This document shows positions 35,201 to 44,200 of a stretch of DNA of 64,000 nucleotides, one piece after another. The stretch is from positions 2,136,001 through 2,200,000 of the forward strand of contig NC_083534.1 of NCBI RefSeq assembly GCF_032362555.1, given 5' to 3'. Under the pieces are notes generated by a model. It was given only the letters and a program-made list of their open reading frames with translations, was not told the DNA's origin and made no database searches. This DNA comes from Amyelois transitella. Its lineage: Eukaryota > Arthropoda > Insecta > Lepidoptera > Pyralidae. Position 1 is the stretch's first letter; each line of letters opens with the position of its first letter. The translations under genes and the position numbers were made by a program.

Positions 35201-38200
35201 AAAAAATTATGCAATTGTTGCGAAAATGTATAGCCCTGATTCTGTACGCAAAGATAAAGTACGCACAAATACAATTTGAATTTACTTTGCGGTATTTTTA
35301 GGCTAATCCATAGATCCTCCGCACAAGAATTCAGAGAAGTTTCTTGTTGTGCAACTAAGTCCTTACGAACGGCAATAAGAACACCGCCACCCAACGTCTG
35401 ACCCGTCAACACATAATCACGATCCCGCCGCCACACTACATACCTGCCGTCAAATAACTCACCGTCCTGAATACTATCTAATAACCATGTTTCCGTCAAG
35501 ACTATAACATGGTACATATTGATTGAACAAATGTTACGATAAAATGTTTCAGTTTTCGTTCGTAGACCACGCACATTCTGATAATAAATGCATAATTTCT
35601 CAGTACTGTTACAATGAGTCAAATTAGCCATAATCGTACTTTAAATTATGTAGCATTAAAGTAAATAACAAAATATAAATAAAACCTACGTATGTGCATG
35701 GAATACGAAATGTGCAATCAAAATAAAATATTATTATGTTGTTATGCAGGTCATTGATGTAAACATGTTCGCCTGCGACAGGTAACAAAAATAGAAAGAA
35801 ACAACAAAAGCAAATGGTCATTTGCGAAAAAAGGATACATAAAGTGATAAATGCTACGATCCGAGCGCAAACAGTGTATAGAAAGCGGGTAGGGATGCGT
35901 CGACGCAGAGAACAAAAGACAATCAATAGGCCGGTAACGACGCCAGCGTTAATAAACATTTTATAATTTTTAAACAAACGATGCAATTTTTGGCTGACGA
36001 AATAATATTGTATATGAGAAGAAAACAAAAACATGTATATAAACAGAGATATTTTTAAATCAACAAAAATCCCTAGACTTTTCAAAAAACAGATTATTTT
36101 AAACCATTTAAATCGGATTCACTATTAATAATAATAACTCGCGAAGTGTCAGATTTGCGAACATGTATTTTTCCAAATTTAACCCAAATATACTTATAGT
36201 CCTTAGCTTTTAAGGTTGTCTTGCACAAAGTGAGAAGATTTTTAGACTGACTCGTAAGATGGTCATTAACAAATACCCGGCCATCTGTCTTTGAGAATCC
36301 AAGGTCCCTAGCTAGAAGGATTTTATTTGCACGTGCCGCAGCAATAAAATTTTCTTTAGTATATCTATTGGTGAAAGTGGCAATAATTGACTTTTCCTTA
36401 GCACCAAAAACTGGAACTCTGGTTATGTAACCGATAGACTCCTTCGAGAAGTTAAAGTTAATAGATCGACAAATGGATTCCATAATTGAAAATAAATTTT
36501 CATCTTTTTTCAGAGGGATTCCCTTTATTTCAACATTGCTTAGTCTTGCCCTTTGCTCGAATGCAGCCAATTTTCCATTTACCAAATTTAATTCATGGTG
36601 GACCTTATTTATGCCAGTCTGAACATCCTCAATCACCAATAACTTGCCTTCGAGAGCTTCAATCCTTTGAGCATGCTCAGTAATAGCCGCACTATTGTAT
36701 TCAAGCGAATGCTTAAGATCACCCAATTCTTCCCTGATGCATTTGATATCCCTTTGCAAAGCTGGGAGACCTGATAGCTGACTCTTAACATCGCGCAGTT
36801 CGGCAAGAATAGTATCAAGCGTAACTGTGTTACTAGTGGGTATAGTGGGTGGTGTAGGCGACAGCCTTCTGCACATAGGACACTTCCAGGCAGCTCTTCT
36901 ATCCGTGCCCAGCTTCCTGTATCCAGCCTCAGTGATATTTGCACAACTGAAGTCCAAGTGTCTCTTGCAATGCATACACTGCACGCCATCACTAAATGAC
37001 GCGTCACAAACGGAACACTTCATCATCTTTGAAATTTTTTTTTAATAAATAACTAATAAAATTCTAAAAGAGAAAATGTTGATGAACAATGGAATTTAGA
37101 TATAACCGTAGCACGTCCGTATAGCAGAGATCGATGATCGGTACTGATGATATGAATGAATATGATGATGATGATAGAATTAAGATTTTAAATAGTGGCA
37201 GGTTGCTAGCCTGTCGCCTAAAAGAACAATCCAAAGTTTATAAGCCAGGCCTTAGTCTTCTTTTACGACATGACGTTAGTGATGACGCAACAGGGGTAGG
37301 TAGAATAAGATATCCCACCAAAAGCATTCTGAAAAAATGTAGCCAAGTCGTAAAAGTAGTTGCTTGTTTATCTCTAAAATGTAAAGAAATCTAGACAAAG
37401 GTCGTGCTAAGTCTTAAAGTTCCTTATAGCGATTTACATACAAACATACATACATATAATCACGTCTATATCCCTTGCGGGGTAGACAGAGCCAACAGTC
37501 CTGAGCGGACTGATAGGCCACGTTTAGCTATTTGGCTTTAAGATAGAATTGAGATTCGAATAGTGACAAGTTGCTAGCCTGTCGCCTAAAAAAGGAATCT
37601 CAAGTTTGTAAGCCTATCCCTTACAGCGATTTCTTTATTATTATACTTAGTTAATGTTATGACTGGGTTTGTTGAACATTCTTTTTACGTTAGTGGGTAT
37701 AAATCTTCGGTTAGATCTCTTCCTCCTGACTTTAGTCCGGGTTGCATCCTCATCACTCTTTAGAGGAGCCCGGGGTATGCTCTTGACCATGGATCCTGGA
37801 TTGGGCGAGTCAGGTATTTGACACGAAGCGACTCCCGTCTGACCTCCGTAACCTTTGCTGGGGATCCAAACCCGTTTTGGATCATATGGTTACAAATCCA
37901 GTTGCCTGAATGTGCAAGTATCCTCACGATGTTTTCCCTCGCCGTAAGAGCATCGGTTAGTTATCAAACTAATGTACACAACTTTGAAAATAGTCATTGG
38001 TACATTGCCGCGGTGGGATTCGAACCTGTGCTTTCATGGGCAATTGCGTTTTGGTCAGGCATCTTACCGATTCGACCAACGACTCTCGAGAAATCTTCAG
38101 AATAGAATTGTTTTCAAAATTGGATACAAGGTATCACTTTTTGACGTCACATCACTTAAATCTAATTAAAACTACTACCGCTTCCAAAGCGCATGTGTAG

Positions 38201-41200
38201 AAGAAGCGGCGGAACAAACTGCACTGCAGCATTTTCATCGGACATCAATTTACAAATATAGATCTCTTAAAACTACATCGCAGAAGAATGCACATTGTCT
38301 ACATTAAAAAACATGAATGAATGTAGAACTAATTATATCCATACGAATATTTCGTCAAATAAAAAAAGATAAAATAAAATATGTACACACTGTACAAATT
38401 ATGTTAACACCATGTCAAAAATGCAAAAGCATTTAAGAGGCCACTACGAGTATGTCAAGCTCGGGCCACACATGTTCATCACTAGGTACATAGTATAAAA
38501 CAAAGTCGCTATTTTAGTCTGTTTGTCTGTATGCTTAAATCTTTAAAATTACGCAACGGATTTTGATGCGGTTTTTTGTAACAGGTAGAGTGATTCAAGA
38601 GGAAAATTTTTATGTATAACAACATTTATTATAATTTTGCACCCGTGCGAAGAAGGCGGGTCGCTAGTCATTAATATAATCCTCCGTGCTGTAATAAGCT
38701 TCCATAAAAAAACTTCAAGACCAAATTGTCTTACCAACGACAGTCAACTTCATGGTGTGCTCCTGTTTTTTCCCGACCTCGTTGTCCACCGCGCACCTGT
38801 AGACGCCCTCGTCCTCAGGCAGCACTCCCCTGATCAGCAGCCGCTTGCCCACGCTCCTGTTGTACCTGGTGATGCGCGCTCCCGGCTCGTTGTTTACGTC
38901 CTTCCCGTCTTTGAACCAGTCCGGGTGGGCTAGGGGGCTGGAATGGTTATTTATTTATAGGAGAGATTTCCGTGTGGTTCTCGGCATTTTAGTATACGAT
39001 TTAAATATCTATACCATGGATGTCGTAAAAGGCGACTATAGGTATCGATAGTAAACTTTAGATTCTTCTTTTAGGTGATGGGCTAAGAAGCCTGTTACTA
39101 TTTGAATCTCAATTCCATCATTAGGTCATACAGCTGAACGCGCCCTTACGGTATTTTTTGAGACTGTTGGCTCTGTTTACCCCGCAAGGGATATAGACGT
39201 GATTATATATACGTATGTGTGTTCTTGGAGAAGGGCTTTTATCATAATATTATCATCTAATCTCAGGTCAAGACTACTCGAAACCGACTAGCTTCCATTA
39301 AAAGATAAACTAGTCTCTCTTCTGTCATCATCTCATTGTATCATCTTAACTGTAAGTGCCTAAAGTTGCAGGTCTTTCAATGATGATTTCCCTAGTATAG
39401 ACACGTCTATATCTCTTGCGGTATAGACAGAGCCAACAGTCTCTGAAAAACTGAAAGGCCACGTTCAGCTTTATGGTTTCATGATGGAATTGAGATTCAA
39501 ATAAAGACAGGTGCTTCCCAACCGCTTACCTGAAGAATCCCAAATTATCCTTATTAGCCGTTCACGTCCATGGGAAATATGTGAAATGGTTCTATTCTTA
39601 AGTGCCGAAAACCACACGGCACAGTAACAGTTACAGCAAAAAGTCGTATGGTTGTATAACTAAAGGGAACTGTTTCAATACTCTCGACGGCCTCTGTGGC
39701 GCAGCGGTATTACGCTTGTCTGTGACACCGGAGGTCCCGGATTCGAATCCCGGCCAGGGCATGATGAGAAAAGAACTTTTTCTGATTGGCTTGGGTCTTG
39801 GATGTTTATCTATATAAGTATTTATTATAAAATATAGTATCGTTGAGTTAGTATCTCAAAACACAAGTCTCGAACTTACTTCGAGGCTAACTCAATCTGT
39901 GTAATTTGTCCCGTATATATTTATATTTATTTATTTAATACTCACTTGCCACCATAAATACAGTACAAGAAGATCATATCTCCGACCCTGGCCGTGGTGT
40001 CTGGACTAGCGTACTGCAGCACCACCTCGTGGTCCTGGGGCTTGGTGTCCTTCTTCAGGGAGCTGATGAAGTGTTCGGCTAGAACCACGGGTTTGTCCAC
40101 GGCTGGTGAAGACGCTAGGCAGACGTATTTGAAACGCTCGCTCGCCTGTGTAAGAAAATCTCATGATGATTAAGGCCGTCTAGATTGTTGGGTCTGTCTC
40201 TCATCTCTGCGTGTTAGGTTGTATCCTTCACAGGAGTTTTTCGGGGCCCGGGGTACGCCTTCCGACTTTTCACCCTCCATTTTGTACGGTTTTCCGCGTC
40301 CTCAGATTTCAGTCCATTGGACAGGACGGTGTACATTTTCCGCGCGATAATAACAACGTCGCGCGATTAAAGTTTACTTACATACATACATACATACATA
40401 TAGTCACGTCTATATCCCTTACGGGGCAGACAGAGCCAATAGTCCCGAAAAGACAGAATGGCCACGTTCAGCTGCTCGGCTTAATGATGGAATTGAGATC
40501 CAAATAGTGACAGGTTGCTAGCCCATCGCCTAACAAAAGAATCACAAGTATGTAAGCCTATCCCTTATTCGCCTTTTACGACATCCATGGGAAAGAAATA
40601 GAGTGGTCGTATTCTTTTTTGTATTGTTGCCGGGAACCACACGGCACTTACTTTCTTACTTTACTTACATCATCTTCAGTAACGTTGGCGAAGTACAGGG
40701 CTCCATCGGGCCCTACAGTGATCCTCGCGTCTTGAATTTCCCCTGACACGATGGGGTCGGCAGCCTGCAGACTCCTCCATTCTATGTCTGGCTTGGGGTA
40801 AGCTTTGGGAGCTGGACAGTCCAGCTTAAAAGTTCTGCCTTCGATCTGAGGGGAAATGCGGACATTATGATTAGGTTGAAATAGAGAATCATTGCAATTT
40901 GGGAGTTGAATCGGAGGTGAATGAAAGGAATGGTTAAGGTGTCCGGTTAAAATGCGTAAGTAAAATGCGTAACAGGTTCAAATCCTACCTCGGCCATGTT
41001 CCATTGACTCTTTTCTAAGACATCTCAACGGCCTCTGTGGCTCAGCGGTAGTACGCTTGTCTGTGACACCGGAGGTCCCGGGTTCGAATCCCGGTCAGGG
41101 CATGATGAGAAAAGAACTTTTTCTGATTGGCCTGGGTCTTGGATGTTTATCTATATAAGTATTTATTATAAAATATAGTATCGTTGAGTTAGTATCTCGT

Positions 41201-44200
41201 AACCTCGTAACACAAGTTTCGAACTTACTTCGAGGCTAACTCAATCAGTGTAATTTGTCCCGTATATATTTATTATTATTATATTATTATCTCTTTCTCA
41301 TGGATGTCGTTAAAGGCGACTAAGGGATAGGCTTATATACTTGGGATTCCTTTTTTAGGCGACGAGTTAGCAACCTGTCACTATTTGAATCTCAATTTCA
41401 TCATCAAGCCAAACGGCTGAACGTGGCCTGTCAGTCTTTTCAAGACTGTTGGCTTTGTCTACACCGCAAGGAATATAGACGTGATTATATGTTTGTACTA
41501 GAGGCCGCCCGCGACTTCGTCCGCATGGAAACCCTATCAATCCCGCGGGAACTCTGGGATAAAATGTAGCCTATGTGTTATTCTGGGTCTTCAGCTACCT
41601 ACATACCAAATTTCATGGTAATCGGTTCAGTAGTTTTTGCGTGAAAGAGTAACAAACATCCATACAAACTTTCGCCTTTATAATAGTAGTAGGATGTATG
41701 TAAGTTTCCATACCGGAGTGTGTTTCTGGACTTCATATTTCTGGGCTTCCAAATACGTCCTGCGAATTTGAATGACCCTGGTGGATGCTGTTCCGTATTG
41801 GCTCTCACCCAAGCACTGGTAAGCACCTTCGTCGGAGATGGAAGGTCGCAGGAAGACCAGGGTACCTTCGTTCTGACGCTGGACAATGTTGGCGTTATCT
41901 TTCAGGTTAAGTGGTTGCCCGTTTTTGGTCCATTTGTATCTGTCATAGTAAAAATATTAATTTCAATCGTTTTTAACAGACTTTACAGAAGGAGGTTCTT
42001 AATTCGACCGCATTTGTTTTTTTTTTAAGTTACAGCATATCTCCGGCATTTATAACCAGATTAGAAAAATTCATTATTTTGCATTCAAAATAGTTAAATG
42101 TCCGATTGGGCCCATCAAAATGTGGTTAAGGTCTGTCATAAATGTGGAAGATATTCCAGGGAACTCTTCAAAGTCAGCAGAATGAGCGCTGCAATTAAGT
42201 TAATATGTAAATATTCTAAACTAATATTATAAAGCTGAAGAGTTTGTTTGTTTGAACGCGCTTATCTCAGGAACTACTGGTTCGAATTGAATAATTATTT
42301 TTGCGTTGAATAGACCATTTATCGAGGAAGGCTTATAACATCATGTCTGTAACTTCAAAATTCAAATCCATACCCATCCCTGTAATAAACTAGCTCACGT
42401 ACCTGCGCTGTGTAATTGTCCTTATTTAACTCGGGAAAAAGCGGTAAAATACTTAGGTGTAATTATTGATGAAGGTCTCAGCTGGGAGCCACAAATATCT
42501 GAACTAGCAAAGAGAATACGCAGGCTGATTTATGTCTTTAAACTTCTACGCAATGTGGCTGGTGACGATGTTCTGAATCTAAGTTACAAATCCCTGTGTG
42601 AAAGCATTCTCTCATACTGCATTTGTTCATGGGGCGGTGCATCAAAAACGTATCTAATTGAATAGAGAGGGCTCAACGAGCTATTTTAAAAGTTATGAAG
42701 CATTTGCCTTTTAGATATCCAACTACTGAATTATATCTATCCTGTAATGTATTAACCGTTAGGAAACTGTATATTTATCATTGTTTACGTAGATACCATA
42801 GATGTAATGTGCCTCAGTTATCTATCTGTACAAAGAGAGTATCAAAAGTACCCGTACCTTGGGTTAATACAGTTTTTGCGAAGAAAGGTTATGACTATTG
42901 TGCTCCAAAGACTTATAATAAATTATATACTTAAAAATGTCAAAACAATAAGAAAATGTAGTAATCACGAATTCAAAAATGTTTTGATACAGAGATTAAA
43001 AACTATGGATTATGATGCTGTAGAAGATCTCTTCGTAAATGTAGTTTAACCAACCAGTATATTATTATGTGAAATGGTAGTTTTGAGTTTCTTTATCTTT
43101 TATTTTTTAAATGCTTTATATATTATTTTGTGATATTTATTTGATAATTTCAAATTGTATCAACAGTGTGGGAAGTCTGAGGTCTGTAGCACAGTTTTAA
43201 CTAACACAGACTTCAGGGTTCATGTTATCTGTACGAGTAATTTTATCAAATAAATATTTATTTATTATTATTATTTATTATCACGCTGCAACTATAAGGA
43301 GCAAAGAAATAATGAAAAAGTGAAAAAAAAACGGGGAAAATTATTCATCCTTGATCATTCAAGCCAAATGATGCGCTAAATAACTATTCCACGCGGACGA
43401 AGTCGCGGGCACAGCTAGTGGTGTATATGGCAAAGGCCTTCTCTCACAATAAGAAGGGTGGCCATAATACAAATACACATTTATCTTTGTCAGTGACTAC
43501 CAGTACAGTCAGCAACGTATTTATTTCTAACTTTTTAGTATTTTTTTAAATCGGTTTAAATTTTTTTTTTATACCTAATAAAGTTCCGCATTGTCCATGT
43601 TTTTTTTTCTAAATTTTCATACAGTAACTACCTAACTTTTAGTTTCAAACTAGTTTTTGCAAGTTGCTCTGCACGCGTTAAACTAAATACCTCTCTCTGG
43701 TTTTTCCATCTGCGAGGAAATTTTATCCCTATGTTTGACCTCAGAAAATTATCTACTTACAAAATCTATGTACAAACGCTTATTTATTTATTTCCACGCT
43801 AAAAATAACATTGACCTCCGTAACCATGTTAGGTCATGGTAAAATCTGCACTAGTTTAATGAGCCTATTCCCCTTTGTCGCATGTTACGACGTTCATGGG
43901 AAAGAGATGGAGTGGTTCTATTCTTTTTCTTTTGGTGCCGGGAACCACAAAGCACTATCTGTACTAATAATAATAAAAAAAAAACTAAAAAACTACGCTT
44001 TTATTGCTAATCAAACTAAAAAATAGAAAATAAAAATTAATGACAAAGGAATTCAGTAGTAGCAAGTCGAACAATCAGTTATAGTCAGTTGTAGTAGTAA
44101 TTACCTCGGATTAAAATTATAACAAAATTTAATTTATAAAGAAAACAATTTAAATCAGAGTAAAAAGCGTGGGGTGCCTGATGTAGTAAATATTAAAATC

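Larger units (their letters stand above)
32439..37170 (-). mobile_element. CR1/jockey-like LINE, apparently full length
   Basis: Two intact main ORFs on the minus strand, a ~250-bp 3' UTR ending in an A-rich AAATAAA-type tail, and a short 5' UTR. It splits a SINE-A at AATGAT, with ATGAT repeated on the far side as a likely short TSD. Same strand as hemolin, in its last intron. Clade placement between CR1 and jockey is by motif only. Confidence 0.88.

Noticed and set aside
36633-37007. 124-codon minus frame inside LINE ORF1
   Set aside because: Overlaps the PHD-coiled-coil ORF1 in another frame and has no domain signs.
39688-39765. tRNA gene
   Set aside because: Good A and B boxes but no paired acceptor stem. 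The same unit with an identical ~180-bp body occurs five times, so it is a SINE.
42695-43049. Independent small genes
   Set aside because: Fragments of the decayed LINE polymerase split by a stop and frameshift.
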